Part shown: positions 1 to 10,557 of the stretch, piece after piece
How the letters are laid out: every line of letters starts with the position of its first letter
Position numbering within the stretch: the first letter of the stretch is position 1
Assembly (NCBI GenBank): GCA_964059195.1
Contig: CAXKWD010000001.1
Coordinates: forward strand, 218,682,484-218,746,483
Source: Ectobius pallidus
Lineage: Eukaryota; Arthropoda; Insecta; Blattodea; Ectobiidae
Direction: 5' to 3'
DNA length: 64,000 nucleotides
Made by a program: the position numbers and the translations under genes
Notes under the pieces: generated by a model
The model's database searches: none
What the model saw: only the letters and a program-made list of their open reading frames with translations
What the model was told of the DNA's origin: nothing

Positions 1-1445
1 AAAACCCATCATGCATCTCTTGAATGTCATAATCTTTTATTAGTAGCCTACTGCATGACATGCTACCAAAATTTGGGCAGAACAACTATATAGAGGTTAT
101 GTCTCCCTCCCATTACAATCAAGTACAAAGCAAATTCATGATATGTTTATGATATTCAGGGTCAGCCCTGAGGTCCTTTGCGAATTATTGTGATTGGAAG
201 CTTACAAATAGTTACTGAGGACAAAGAACAGCCATTAGAACCATTCATAAATTGACAAGAGAAAATTATACTTTAAGGTCTCGGTTTATTTGAATTCCAA
301 CTGAGGACAGTGTCTTAAGAAAACAATATTAGATATCTACAATATTCGTAACCTTCCAGGAATTATAGGTACTGTAGGTTGCGTTTACACACCTAAACAC
401 CTCTATAGACAGGTTAAAGCAGTTTGAAGCAAAAATATACATGGCCTCAATGAAATGATTTTAAAAAAATAATTAAAAAAAACTCATCTTTATTAAGCAA
501 TTTAAATAAATACCAAAGGCATTATGTGTAGCATGGTGCTTTGTCTTAAATTGAACAACTGAAAACCAAAGACCAAAGATATAAACATAATACTCCCTGC
601 AAATTTCCCTCAACTTTTGCACTGTTGCCAGATGTTTTATTATTTTCTCCAGTTATTTAAAACTGTGAGTTACACAATCTACGGTTATTTTTATACAACA
701 TAAGTAGCTAGTTATTTTCAAACTTTCAGTTAAAAACAACCATCAGTTTGTGAGTTTTATACAACTGGCCCTAAGTGAACTAATTAAACCGTTACAACAG
801 ATGTAAATTGTAGGCGTTCACGACGGCTTGTGTTCATGCTCAAGCACGCCATCTTGGAATGAACTTGCCATAGCCCCCTTCCAAGAACTTGGCATGACCT
901 GCTGAATGTGTGTTCAATTATTTATTTATATCGGCTATACAACACGTACGTGAGGACAAGAAAGTCGTGTGCTAGAACAAGACAAAAATTTCATCAAAAG
1001 TTGTGTGTAATTTACAGCTCTGATAGGATTGGGGCAGTTACAAACAGAAATAAATGAATAGTGAACAACATTCAAAAAGAAAACGCCTCTGAAGCGGGCA
1101 GCCAACATTGCAAACTGAGAGTAATTTTTTATACTCGTTAATATCTTCTTGTTAACTGTCTATGACTTTCTTAAAAACTAAAATTAAGCCTAATTTTGTA
1201 CAGATGTATCGATCTTTTCAAAATAAATATTACATTTTTCAACAATGGTGCATGTCATAGAAAATAATTTAAAAGTACTATTGAGATCACTGGAGTATAC
1301 ACAAATCCTCATTCCGTTTCTTTCCGTGGCGGGTAAATCTCCACATGGTTTGTCACTTGCTCGGCGGAGTGGTACATTAGAGTTTGTTTACATCTACTTT
1401 GAACTTAAAGTGAAAAGTGAGATAAATTGGGATTAATGTTTATAC
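1..1445. other. AT-rich non-coding DNA, no gene recognised
   Basis: No exon-like reading frame, RNA gene or complete repeat was recognised. The only open frame over 60 codons (1245-1436) has no recognisable family. If the plus-strand exon at 5698-5797 is real, this stretch is intron or upstream sequence of that gene. Confidence 0.5.
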
Positions 1446-1449
1446 AACA

Positions 1450-1982
1450 GGGTCATTCCATGTCAAGTGAACCAATGGAAAAACGTGACCACCTCCGATT
1501 TTAGTCATACTTGGTTGTCATGAAGTACCACCTGAGATATGTTGAAGTACAAAATATCAGATTTTTATGTGTTGTAGTTTTCCAGTTATACCCTTCTGAA
1601 ATATGGAAAAAAACCAAATTTTCTGCATAAGTGCAATCACAAAATGACGCATAAATCAAGCTGGAATTGACATAGATGAGTGGGAAAAGTATCAAAATGT
1701 AGCTTATATTATGAGCTTTAATTTGATACGTCACACGACTACTTTCGAAAAAAAATATTTTCAAGGTTACCCAAAAAAAATTTGAAAACTGAATTTTTCA
1801 AAAACCTATATTTTGAAAATTTTGAAACAATTCTCATAGAAACATACATATTTCAGCATCATGTCCTACAAGTTTTGATAAGGGATCGCAATGGGATCAT
1901 ATTTTTTTACATTTATAACAAATACTATGCACGCTGGGTAAGAATATATGACACAGGAATATTGCACTTAATTCTAAAATCC
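1450..1982. repeat. Left terminal inverted repeat of the Sola-like transposon
   Basis: About 533 bp that is the reverse complement of 4676-5217. Matching landmarks include the terminal GGGTCATTCCATG, the segment at 1496-1580 against 5077-5164, and the inner boundary near TTGCACTTAATTCTAAAAT. A short indel of about ten bases lies near position 1480. Confidence 0.85.
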
Positions 1983-2129
1983 ATTCCTTTGTCCAGGGAG
2001 TTGTTTACCAACATGCATATACCAACTTGTGCAAGTGGTCAAATGGGTATGAGTAAACACAGTCTGCAAGCATGTGAGTCAGCCAGGGAATGCAAGTTGT
2101 AACCTGTTGGACCTGGCTTCAGTTGTGCC

Positions 2130-4604
2130 TTGACTCTCATGCAGTGTGCTTCCTTTCTTCAAAGGCTGTACAAAGACTGTATTGCTGCATGTAAAGTAGT
2201 GGGTTCAGTGATTAAAATAGGCATTGTGTATTTCCCCAGTATGGCTGAAAAAGTAAGTGAAACAGCAAAGATTTTCTGCTGCAACCCTTTCAAGAAAGAC
2301 AGACATCAGGGTGTGAAAAGAAGTGTGAGGCCTGTTACTGACTGGATGTGTGACATGTTTGACACCATTGTGGTAGGTATGAAAATTTGTGACAGTTGTA
2401 GGAAAGAACTATCAAAGCAGAAACAGGTTACAGATACAACAGATGACTGTTTAGTACCAGTAGCCAATACCACTAGGCCTACTAATGTTGATGAATCATT
2501 TGTAGCTTTAGATGTTACCTTAGAGTACCTTAATAAGTCTCTAAGCTCTCTAGAGGAGTCACCTGTTGCTAAGAGGAAGTTGCAAATGAAATCATACTGT
2601 GATAAAAAATACAGTAAAATAAAAAAATGTTTGACAGAAAAGGTACTAACAGCAGCAAGTACAAATACAGAGAAAACTGTTGACCATAAATCAGAATCAT
2701 GTGAAGTCATTTGTCAGCTAAAAGAAAAGTTTCAAGAAGAAAATATAAGTGTTAGTGAAAAATTGCAAATTTTAACAGTACTACCTAAAAGCTGGTCATG
2801 CAGTGAAATACAAAATGAATTTCAGGTTAGCAACAGAATGGCAAGAAAAGCTAAAGCATTGGTGAAAGCGAAGGGTATTCTGGCAACACCAAATCCTAAA
2901 CCAGGAAAGGTTTTAAATGAATCTGTGATTGAGAAGGTAATAGGGTTCTACAACAGTGATGATGTCAGCCGTCTTATGCCTGGAAAAAAAGATTTTGTTT
3001 CTGTGAAAACGGGTGACAGTAGTAGAATTCATGTACAGAAGAGGCTAGTGATGGGCAACTTGAAGGAAGTGTACGAGCTGTTCAAAAACAAAAATCCTAC
3101 TGATAAGATTGGATTTTCGAAATTTGCTGATTTACGACCTAAACATTGCGTCTTGGCTGGAGGAAGTGGTACCCACACAGTATGCGTTTGTACAGTGCAT
3201 CAGAATGTTAAATTAATGCTACAAGTGTTGAAATCCAAACAAATTACACTGAATGATGGCACAGATATAAGTAATTATAATTCCTGTTTAGCGAAGTTAA
3301 TGTGTGAAGAGCCAGGCACAGCATGCCACCTTAATGAATGTCCTTCATGTCCAGGTGTAGATAATTTGAAAGATGAGTTACAGTTGCTGCTAGATAATGA
3401 ACTGGTGGACAACATTACATACAAGCAGTGGGTTTCTGTTGACAGATGTAATTTAGTAACCTTCATCAAAACTGCAGATGAGTTTATAGAAACTTTGTGT
3501 GAACAGTTGTTGATTTTGAAGAGACATTCTTTTATTGCAAGAAGACAGGCAGAATATTATAATCACTTGAAGCAGAATATTGGAGTAAATGAAGCTGTGG
3601 TATGTATGGACTTTGCAGAAAATTATTCGTTTGTACTACAGGATGAAGCCCAGTCTTTTCATTGGAACAATGATCAAGCAACTATTTTTCCTATAGCAGT
3701 CTACTACAATGATCATAATATACACTACAAAAGTATTGTATGTATCTCTGAATGTCTACAGCATGACACCACTGCTGTTCATTTATTCCAGAAAAGGCTT
3801 ATCTCTCATTTGAAGTTGGAAGTAATTAGAGATTTGAAAAAAATTTACTACTTCTCAGATGGTGCAGCTGCGCAATTTAAAAACAGAAAAAACTTTTCAA
3901 ACTTATGCCACCATGTTCATGATTTTGGAATTGAGGCAGAGTGGCATTTCTATGCAACAGCCCATGGGAAAGGAGTATGTGACGGTCTGGGTGGTACTGT
4001 GAAAAGACTTGCAGGAAAGGCAAGCCTACAGCGGCCATACGAGCATCAAATCATGACACCAGCACAGCTGTTTACATGGAGTGAGGAAAACATCGACTCC
4101 ATGCAGTTCTTCTTCTTCAATGAAGCACAATACAACAAAGAGGAAAAAATACTTGCAGACAGATTTCTGTCTACAAAAGCAATACCAGGCACACAGAAGT
4201 TCCACAGTTTCATCCCATTGTCAGATAAAGTGTTGTTGACAAAGGTATTTTCAAGAAGTGAACAGTCATCCACTTTTTCAGTGTTAGGACCACGTGTGCA
4301 ACAGAGGCTGAAGCTAGCAGAAGTAAAAGGATATGTTACATGTGAGAACAACAATCATTGGTGGCTTGGTGTAGTTGTGGACAAAAATGAGACAGCACAG
4401 ATAGTGGAACTGATGTTTCTGCACCCTGCAGGTCCTTCTCCATCATTTACTTTCAAAAGTGACTGTCCAAATAAACTGACTGTGCCTCTCTCTCAGATCC
4501 TCACCCTTGTGCAACCTACATGTCCCACTGGCCGTAGTTATTACCTCTCGAAGGAAGAGATGGATGCGGCAACCATGGCTCTAGAAAATTACTGTAGACA
4601 ATAA
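2130..4604 (+). CDS. Transposase of Sola-like DNA transposon, apparently intact
   Basis: An 824-residue uninterrupted frame between the inverted repeats. The N-terminal region has a possible zinc-binding cluster (CC at 50-51, H59, CDSC at 87-90), then a Ser/Thr/Lys-rich linker, a helical segment that could be helix-turn-helix (about 215-255, with SCSEIQNEFQVSNRMARKAK), a conserved-looking CVLAGGSGTHTVCVCT block, and a second Cys-rich knuckle (CHLNECPSCPG). The RNase-H-like catalytic core is inferred from MDFAENYS (D494), YYFSDGAAAQFKNR (D577) and GKGVCDGLGG (D618), giving a D-82-D-40-D spacing. The protein would cut and rejoin the TIRs of its own element in the nucleus. The first ATG is used by default; ATG codons at residues 4 and 38 are alternatives. 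No stop or frameshift was found, so recent activity is possible. Similar uncharacterised proteins occur in insect and Hydra genomes, from memory and not searched. Confidence 0.8.
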   Translation: MTLMQCASFLQRLYKDCIAACKVVGSVIKIGIVYFPSMAEKVSETAKIFCCNPFKKDRHQGVKRSVRPVTDWMCDMFDTIVVGMKICDSCRKELSKQKQVTDTTDDCLVPVANTTRPTNVDESFVALDVTLEYLNKSLSSLEESPVAKRKLQMKSYCDKKYSKIKKCLTEKVLTAASTNTEKTVDHKSESCEVICQLKEKFQEENISVSEKLQILTVLPKSWSCSEIQNEFQVSNRMARKAKALVKAKGILATPNPKPGKVLNESVIEKVIGFYNSDDVSRLMPGKKDFVSVKTGDSSRIHVQKRLVMGNLKEVYELFKNKNPTDKIGFSKFADLRPKHCVLAGGSGTHTVCVCTVHQNVKLMLQVLKSKQITLNDGTDISNYNSCLAKLMCEEPGTACHLNECPSCPGVDNLKDELQLLLDNELVDNITYKQWVSVDRCNLVTFIKTADEFIETLCEQLLILKRHSFIARRQAEYYNHLKQNIGVNEAVVCMDFAENYSFVLQDEAQSFHWNNDQATIFPIAVYYNDHNIHYKSIVCISECLQHDTTAVHLFQKRLISHLKLEVIRDLKKIYYFSDGAAAQFKNRKNFSNLCHHVHDFGIEAEWHFYATAHGKGVCDGLGGTVKRLAGKASLQRPYEHQIMTPAQLFTWSEENIDSMQFFFFNEAQYNKEEKILADRFLSTKAIPGTQKFHSFIPLSDKVLLTKVFSRSEQSSTFSVLGPRVQQRLKLAEVKGYVTCENNNHWWLGVVVDKNETAQIVELMFLHPAGPSPSFTFKSDCPNKLTVPLSQILTLVQPTCPTGRSYYLSKEEMDAATMALENYCRQ

Positions 4605-4675
4605 ATTCACGTTTTTGTCATTGAAGAAGGGAAGGTAACATGTTTTCTGTAAGTTTTTCTTTTTGATTGTAATGA

Positions 4676-5217
4676 AATTTTAGAATTAAGTGCAAGATTA
4701 CGGTGCCATATATTCTTACCCAGCGTGCATAGTATTTGTTATAAATGTAAAAAAATATGATCCCATTGCGATCCCTTATCAAAACTTGTAGGACATGATG
4801 CTGAAATATGTATGTTTCTATGAGAATTGTTTCAAAATTTTCAAAATATAGGTTTTTGAAAAATTCAGTTTTCAAATTTTTTTTGGGTAACCTTGAAAAT
4901 ATTTTTTTTCGAAAGTACTCGTGTGACGTATCAAATTAAAGCTCATAATATAAGCTACATTTTGATACTTTTCCCACTCATCTATGTCAATTCCAGCTTG
5001 ATTTATGCGTCATTTTGTGATTGCACTTATGCAGAAAATTTGGTTTTTTTCCATATTTCAGAAGGGTATAACTGGAAAACTACAACACATAAAAATCTGA
5101 TATTTTGCACTTTAACATATCTCAGGTGGTACTTCATGACAACCAAGTATGACTAAAATCGGAGATGGTCATGTTCAAAATTGACAAAAAATTGGTTCAC
5201 TTGACATGGAATGACCC
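4676..5217. repeat. Right terminal inverted repeat of the Sola-like transposon
   Basis: Reverse complement of 1450-1982. It begins 72 bp after the transposase stop, so the 3' untranslated part of the transposase transcript lies largely in this repeat. It is flanked on the right by AACA (5218-5221), matching the left flank. Confidence 0.85.
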
Positions 5218-5519
5218 AACAACAAAAAGACAGTTAAATGTAACTGAAAGTTAATTTTGCACATGCTAACTACAGCATGTTGAAATTTAATACAAGAAGT
5301 GTATTGGCTATGTTTCATATAATCAGGTACATGTAGTAAATAATGAGGTTACATATACAGGAAATCCATTTTATGCGGAAACTTTTTAACAGCGTTGCCC
5401 CTGCTCACACTTTCCCCGCTGTTGTGCTTGCAATGGCGGGGACCGTGTTCCGTTACTACCAGCAAGTCAAGACTTTAACATAACATAGGCCTACATGTAG
5501 AGGCTTATTACTCACCATT

Positions 5520-5650
5520 TATTTGAGATACTGTTGAAAATAACCCCCATCAGCAGTAAGACATGCCTCATATCGTTTAAAAAAATTATTTGCCACTTTC
5601 TCTAATTCCGCTTCGGTAATACACTGCACTGTGGCAGTGATGCGAGGTTT
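5520..5650 (-). pseudogene. Mariner-type transposase C-terminal scrap
   Basis: Minus-strand translation reads roughly EAELEKVANNFFKRYEACL, then TADGGYFQQYLK and a stop. This resembles the C-terminal tail of mariner-family transposases (pattern RYEAC..A.GG.....L). No catalytic part is present nearby. A weak call based on a short motif. Confidence 0.4.
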
Positions 5651-5697
5651 CCTCATGAAATGGACTCACTGTAGAACTGTATTTCTATGTGTTTCAG

Positions 5698-5797
5698 TTA
5701 TGTGCTGAGGATGAAAGAGTTTGAACGTGAGCGCAGACTCCGTCACCGCAAGAGGCGCATTGAAGCAAAACAGCATGAAGAAAGTCTGGGAGCCTGA
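5698..5797 (+). CDS. Possible terminal coding exon of an unidentified gene
   Basis: A good splice acceptor (pyrimidine-rich tract then TTTCAG, ending at 5697) is followed by a frame starting at 5699 that encodes YVLRMKEFERERRLRHRK, then RRIEAKQHEESLGA and TGA at 5795-5797. The exon is GC-richer than its surroundings and strongly basic, with alternating Glu and Arg like a cytosolic helical tail. The first base (5698) would complete a codon from an upstream exon that must lie left of the Sola-like element or outside the window. I do not recognise the protein. The gene would be convergent with the elongase. It could also be a chance frame, since only 33 codons are visible. Confidence 0.5.
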
Positions 5798-7430
5798 GAA
5801 GTGGGGACTTGTTCATTGTAGAAAATACTGCCAATATGCCATCAGGTGCTTAATTATCTCAAGCATGTCTCTGTGTGTCTGTAGCAGGTGGTGGGAATTT
5901 GGAGTAATGTAAAATGAAAAGGCTGTCACTATGCAACTACCTGTCCTAGTTTCAAAGAAAGGCGTGTTTGGTTACCAGTATTTAAAGTTATAATTTCAGT
6001 GTTAATTACACAAAAATGATTCAAGGGATTTGTGTGTCTCTCTTAATAACTTTTTGCAGTATTTTTGTTGTAACTTATCATTATTAAACTAGATTAGATT
6101 AATGAGGGGTAGTGTAAGCCCTTCCGCTTCACAACACTGCGACCTTAATAGATCTATTGTGAAAACCTTATACCCTATTCTAGTAGTTCCCACTTTTAAT
6201 TTAAGGCTTTTTTTAATATAGCCTATAATTTTCCTGGTTGATGTCTAGTCCTGAACCCGGGGATTTTTCGTCACTGAAAAACCCACTACCCGGCCGGGAA
6301 TCGAACCCAGACTGCCAGGGTGGAAGGCAATGCTACCTATACTCCCATGGCAGTGGACAGTTATTGACTGTAGTGAAATATTGTTATAAGAGACACACAT
6401 TTTTGATGGAAATTTTTGCCAGATTTTGTAAGTTTTTTGTTAGTCATTTCAGTATATTTTTGGCTATTTTTATTTAAATTCATCAACAATTTTGCTATTT
6501 TCGTTGGAATTTTTAAGAGAGAAAAGCTTCAGCAAATACTAATTTTAATTTTTGGGGCTTGGTTTTGTTTTGAAAATACAAATGAACTCTTGTTGTCATT
6601 GATCTGTCATAAAAATTATTGAAACATCAACTATCGATTTTTATGTCTGACTTCGCTTTTTATGATCGAATCGCAGTTACCGTCATCTGTGGTTGTTAAC
6701 GTTAATTTGCCTCTAATAATTATTTTGCTATTCTGCTGAATACTGAATCATTTCCACATCTAGTAGAAGCAATTATTATTTTTCGTGAAAAGAAATCTAA
6801 TTTTTCACTCTATGAAAGGCGGTGACTGTAGTTAAAGAGAAAGATTTCAATAGGCTAGATATTACCTGAGTATAGTTCATTGGTAGGACAACTGTACAGA
6901 AAGGAAATATTGATTCTCGGCATAGGAGAATTTCTCTCTAGGGTTTATGATTGGTTTTGTTGCATATTTCAGCCTTTTCTTTGTTTCTTTATTGTGTAGA
7001 TTGTTGGGTACATTAAGAAAAAGTGAAAATGTTAGTACCATCAAGAGGAAAGTTAACACAAAATGGATGTATATCCGATTTAATAAAACATTAAAAGTTA
7101 CACCGACAGAATAACATAGGATGAGTGTTAGATGCTGAAAGATTCTAACCTTTCAACCTCAGAGTTGCCTGTGATAATGTTTTTTTTTTTAACACACCAC
7201 TTTACCCGCCTTACAGAAATGGCAGCAGCGAGTGTCCGGTGAAGCAACGCAGTGAACTCGTGATTACTTGCACCGTTGGACTTGACGAATGTATATAGGC
7301 AAAATTTAGAATGAGTGATGACTCTTTATTTATGGATTTTGTTAATTGTAAAAAGGTAGAGCTTGTTTGTTGAAAATTAATAAAATAATCATTCAAAGAA
7401 GACATTTTCTTCATAGAATGATGTTCCATT
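5798..7430. other. Presumed 3' flank of the 5698 exon; AT-rich, few features
   Basis: If the exon at 5698-5797 is real, its 3' UTR lies here. AATAAA polyadenylation-like hexamers occur at 7082-7087 and 7379-7384, but AT-rich DNA makes these common. A short minus-strand SINE piece lies at 6234-6360. Nothing else was recognised. Confidence 0.35.
6234..6360 (-). repeat. tRNA-derived SINE fragment (family 3)
   Basis: Read on the minus strand it contains a box-B-like GGGTTCGATTCCCGGCCGGG followed by GTAGTGGGTTTTTCAGTGACG and a CCCGGGTTCAGGACT motif. The same order of motifs occurs on the plus strand at 35150-35388 and 44375-44470, so this is a dispersed family with a tRNA-like head. Confidence 0.7.
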
Positions 7431-7739
7431 CAAATCGTTCCATTAAAATAACACTACCCAGCATTTAAATTTTTTGTTTTGTTTTGTTTTTTTTTTTGTT
7501 TGTTTGTGGCAAGTGGTGTGATAGGTGATATTAACTAATTTTGGGTTGCTGAACCCGAATCTGTTATCCGTTTTTACGTATCACGTCACGTTTTCTTGCA
7601 ATAGGTACACCAAAATGACAGGATATCTTGCATATAGAATAAAATTACTGAACAAATTAGGATAATATAAAACACATTATCACCCAGAGCACTCACTAAT
7701 AGTGAATTCCGCCTCTGTTTAACAATATACTGTATATGA

Positions 7740-8500
7740 TTTTCCTGTCACTATTAATTCTTCTTAATATTTCCTCATTGGTGACTCTGTCAATCCATCG
7801 TATTCTTGACATTCTTCTTTAGCATCACAATTCAAAGGCTTTAAATCTTCTTTCTTCTTCTGTTGCTATCGTCCAAGTTTCGCAACCATAAAGCACTATG
7901 TTCCACACATAGGATGTCAGAAATTGTTTTTGAATGTCTATTGAAATTTTTTTTACCGTTAGCAATGTCTTCTTTTTGCTAAATGCCAATTTGGCTAGAT
8001 GGATTCTGTGTTTTATTTCTCTTGCACTTTTTCCATCTTGTAATTTTGCTTCCTAAATACCGTAATTAAATTCCTTTAGTTCTTCTAGTGTTTGATTTTT
8101 GCTTGTTCCTTGTTTCCACAGACCATAATTTTGGTTTTGCTTTTATTTATCTTTAATCCATAGGATTCTAAGACCTGCTCCATAGTTTCCAGCATCTTTT
8201 TAGGTCTTCTTTACTTTCCGATAATACCGCAATATCGTCTGCGTACCTTATCCTGTTTATTTCCCCTTTATTCCTCAGATGAGTCTTGTGTACTGTCGTT
8301 CCATCTTGAAGCAGGTCTTCCTCTTAATCTTTTTCCATCTGGTCTGCTTTCTTGAGCCTTTTTTGCTAGGCGATTGTTTTCCATTCTATCAACGTGTCCT
8401 TTCCAAAATTTTCTTCTGCCATTGGTAAATTTAGTTATGTCCTGAATTTGGAATGTTATTAAAAGGTATATATTTATGGATGTCATTGACATCATGGCTA
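7740..8500 (-). pseudogene. Degenerate non-LTR retrotransposon (reverse transcriptase, RTE-like tail)
   Basis: The minus strand retains the polymerase box IRYADDIAVLSES near 8213-8250 and, in another part, a frame at 8495-8268 with WKGHVDRMENNRLAKK and GRPASRWNDST. That tail pattern is typical of the C-terminus of insect LINE ORF2 proteins. The frame is broken by several stops and shifts, and the pieces are not in the expected order, so more than one fragment may be joined here. No poly(A) end was located. Confidence 0.65.
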
Positions 8501-8509
8501 TCCAGCCAG

Positions 8510-8850
8510 TTTTTCCATATTTATGGGGCAGCTAGAAACAACAAACTTTGCTCACTTATGGCTGTTGTATGGTAGGTTGTCCATATATTGTTTAGATAAA
8601 AAGGGACATTTAAATTTTTTTTGTAAAAAACCCTGGGACAATTAAGAAGATGGAAAAAAAGGGGGACGGAAATTTAATTAACAAAATTTAGGAAATATTT
8701 ACAATTTACCTTTGCCTCATGCACACAAATTATCCCAAATGACTTCTTAAATTTCTTCTGCAGACTTAAAGTTGCGTCCACCATGACACATTTCCAAACG
8801 GGAAACACAAAAGTTAGATGTGATACAAATAAAAATAGTGAAATTTCTGA
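8510..8850. repeat. Dispersed repeat fragment, also at 29430-29815
   Basis: The sequence around 8720-8765 (TTATCCCAAATGACTTCTTAA) is the reverse complement of 29765-29793. The pair also share GGGACA/CCCATTT-type homopurine ends (TCCCATTTTTCATGGGAC at 29438). This suggests an old hAT-like or other MITE family in two orientations. No target site duplication was identified. Confidence 0.45.
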
Positions 8851-8852
8851 AA

Positions 8853-9190
8853 TCAGGATATCTTACTATTTTATGTTGGATTTTTTTTTACAGTGAAGTG
8901 GTACTGTAGATAAGGTAGTATGTGGTCGGTTGTTTAAACTGAACTTCACTTACTTGTTTCTTTTCAAGAATCATGATTTCGATCAGCCTCCTGATCATCC
9001 CCAGCTTGTGTCCAATACAAAGTGACATAAGGTCGGACACAAGCTTATGTCCAATACAAGGTGACATAAGGTCGGACACAAGCTGAGGATGATCAGCAGG
9101 CTGATCGAAATCATGATTCTTGAAAAGAAACAAGTAAGTGAAGTTGAGTTTAAACAACCGACCACATACTACCTTATTCAGGATATCTTA
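8853..9190 (+). mobile_element. Foldback element FB1 with 13-bp TSD and hammerhead-like core (Penelope-like)
   Basis: A long palindrome (8912-9175) is flanked by the direct repeat TCAGGATATCTTA at 8853-8865 and 9178-9190. A one-sided 46-nt extension (8866-8911) lies between the left repeat and the palindrome. The centre carries a tandem duplication of about 38 bp (GTCCAATACAA...GGTCGGACACAAGCT). In the right arm CTGAGGA, one base, a perfect 7-bp stem (GATCAGC/GCTGATC) and GAAA occupy 9083-9110. The elements at 18601-18793 and 27502-27764 share this arrangement in part. Penelope-like retroelements are known for hammerhead motifs in terminal repeats, inverted-repeat copies, a short tail extension and variable TSDs. 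The assignment is by analogy. Confidence 0.65.
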
Positions 9191-9406
9191 TTTAATTATT
9201 ATATTCATGCTGGGTAGTGTAATTTGCAATCCCGTCACGACACACTCCATTTTGCAACTCCTTGTCCTCTTGAACCATTTTGTGAATGTCAAACCCCACA
9301 CTTCATTAGGGATGGAAGAAATGCATGCTTCATGTTTAAAGATATTTAGCTTTTGCGAAGTGTGGTTATTACTAGAGGTGTTTTTGTTTGTTAATAAGCT
9401 ATAATA

Positions 9407-10081
9407 CAGGGTGACCGACGGGAACCGGACGTTTTTTTAAATAAACAGTACTCGCTTGTTTTTGTACCTAGAAACTATTTTATTACACAATAATATTCGG
9501 AATTACATGCCATTTGAAATGCATCTTATAAATGGAAGATAATATCAGACCAGCGGTGTCCACTTGCTTGAATGCAGGATTCAATCCTTTGCAGAAAAGC
9601 CGTGTGTGAGTGGTCCAACATCTCACGATCAATTGCTGCCACTTTCTGCTAGATTGCCTCCTTCAGATTGGCCAAAATGCATGGTCTGTGAGAATACACG
9701 TGATTTCAGAAATCCCCATACAAAAAAAAGTCCCAAGTGCTTAAATCAGGGGACCTTGGAGGCCACGGGATATCGCCGAAACATGAAATAACCCTTCCAG
9801 GAAACATGCGAACAACCAAGTCCATTGAAGCACGTGCAGTATGCGGGGTGGCACCATCTTGCTGAAAAAACACATTTTCATTGTTGTGTAGACGTCGTCT
9901 TGACTTGAATTCTGCATTCAAGCAAGTGGACACCACCTGTCTGACATTATCTTCCATTCATAAGATGCATTTCAAATAGCATGTAATTCCGAATATTATT
10001 GTGTAATAAAATAGCTTCTAGGTACAAATACAAGCGAGTACTGTTCATTTAAAAAACGTCCGGTTCCCATCGGTCACCCTT
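9407..10081 (-). mobile_element. Non-autonomous mariner/Tc1-type element with ~190-bp TIRs
   Basis: A 675-bp element whose ends CAGGGTGACCGACGGGAACC and GGTTCCCATCGGTCACCCTT are inverted repeats. Homology continues about 190 bp inwards (9407-9600 against 9890-10081). TA dinucleotides flank both ends (9405-9406 and 10082-10083), the mariner/Tc1 target. The interior encodes a minus-strand transposase remnant. Confidence 0.85.
9706..9957 (-). pseudogene. Truncated mariner-type transposase
   Basis: An 83-residue minus-strand frame contains NVFFQQDGATPHTARA and IPWPPRSPDLSTWDFFLYGDF. These are the QDGAxxH and WPPRSPDLxxxDFFLWG blocks around the second and third catalytic aspartates of mariner/IS630 transposases. 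The DNA-binding and first-aspartate regions are missing, so it cannot encode an active enzyme. It is a deletion derivative carried by the TIR element. Confidence 0.85.
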
Positions 10082-10316
10082 TACGAAATATTGTGTTGCA
10101 TTTTCTTAACATATTAGAATGTTAGGATTTATTTTGGGGTGAAATTAAATCACAAAATAACGCTAATTTCAAGAATAAAACCACAAAAGCTATAATCAGC
10201 TAAATAAAACCTATTTTTGATAATTTATTACTCTTTCCTGCCATTTTTATTCCTCAGTTGTAGTGTATCTTATGAGACTAAAAGTCAATTGCCATAACTG
10301 ACCCTTCGATCTAGCA

Positions 10317-10557
10317 TATCGTCATTGATACTGCAATACGTCGTATGTAAAAAAGTTGCCATTTTAATTTTAGTGCTTTAGGGATCAAAATGATCAGACC
10401 TACCTTCTTGTAAGAAGGTAGATGTGATCATTATGATCACAAAAAACACTAAAATGAAAATTACAAGAAGGTAGGTCTGATCATTTTGATCACAAAAGCA
10501 CTAAAAATAAAATGGCAATTTTTTACATATGACGTATTACAGTATCAGCGACGATAT
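10317..10557. repeat. Palindromic MITE
   Basis: A long inverted repeat of about 240 bp. The left arm (ATATCGTCATTGATACTGCA onwards) is the reverse complement of the right arm (CAGTATCAGCGACGATAT at the end). An internal AGGTAGGTCTGATCATTTTG motif is mirrored at 10395-10415 and 10470-10490. There is no coding capacity. The AT-rich flanks do not give an unambiguous TSD. Confidence 0.75.

Larger units (their letters stand above)
1450..5217 (+). mobile_element. Complete DNA transposon with long TIRs and 4-bp TSD (Sola-like)
   Basis: A 3768-bp element starts GGGTCATTCCATGTCAAGTG and ends with the reverse complement CACTTGACATGGAATGACCC. Both ends extend into long inverted repeats, about 1450-1982 and 4676-5217, highly similar but with small differences near the tips. 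AACA flanks it on both sides (1446-1449 and 5218-5221), a 4-bp target site duplication. The interior has one long uninterrupted transposase frame. A 4-bp TSD with a DDD-type transposase is the published signature of the Sola superfamily. The assignment is inference from structure, because no alignment could be run. It sits in the presumed intron just before the plus-strand exon at 5698. Confidence 0.85.

Noticed and set aside
1501..1764. Small ORFs in the transposon arms (also 1782-2102, 4618-4875, 4893-5156)
   Set aside because: The frames lie in the terminal inverted repeats and mirror each other because the DNA is repeated, not because a protein is conserved.
2306..2710. Second gene on the minus strand inside the Sola-like transposon
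   Set aside because: It is the antisense of the transposase frame with no family motif; the same applies to 3275-3469 and 4046-4354.
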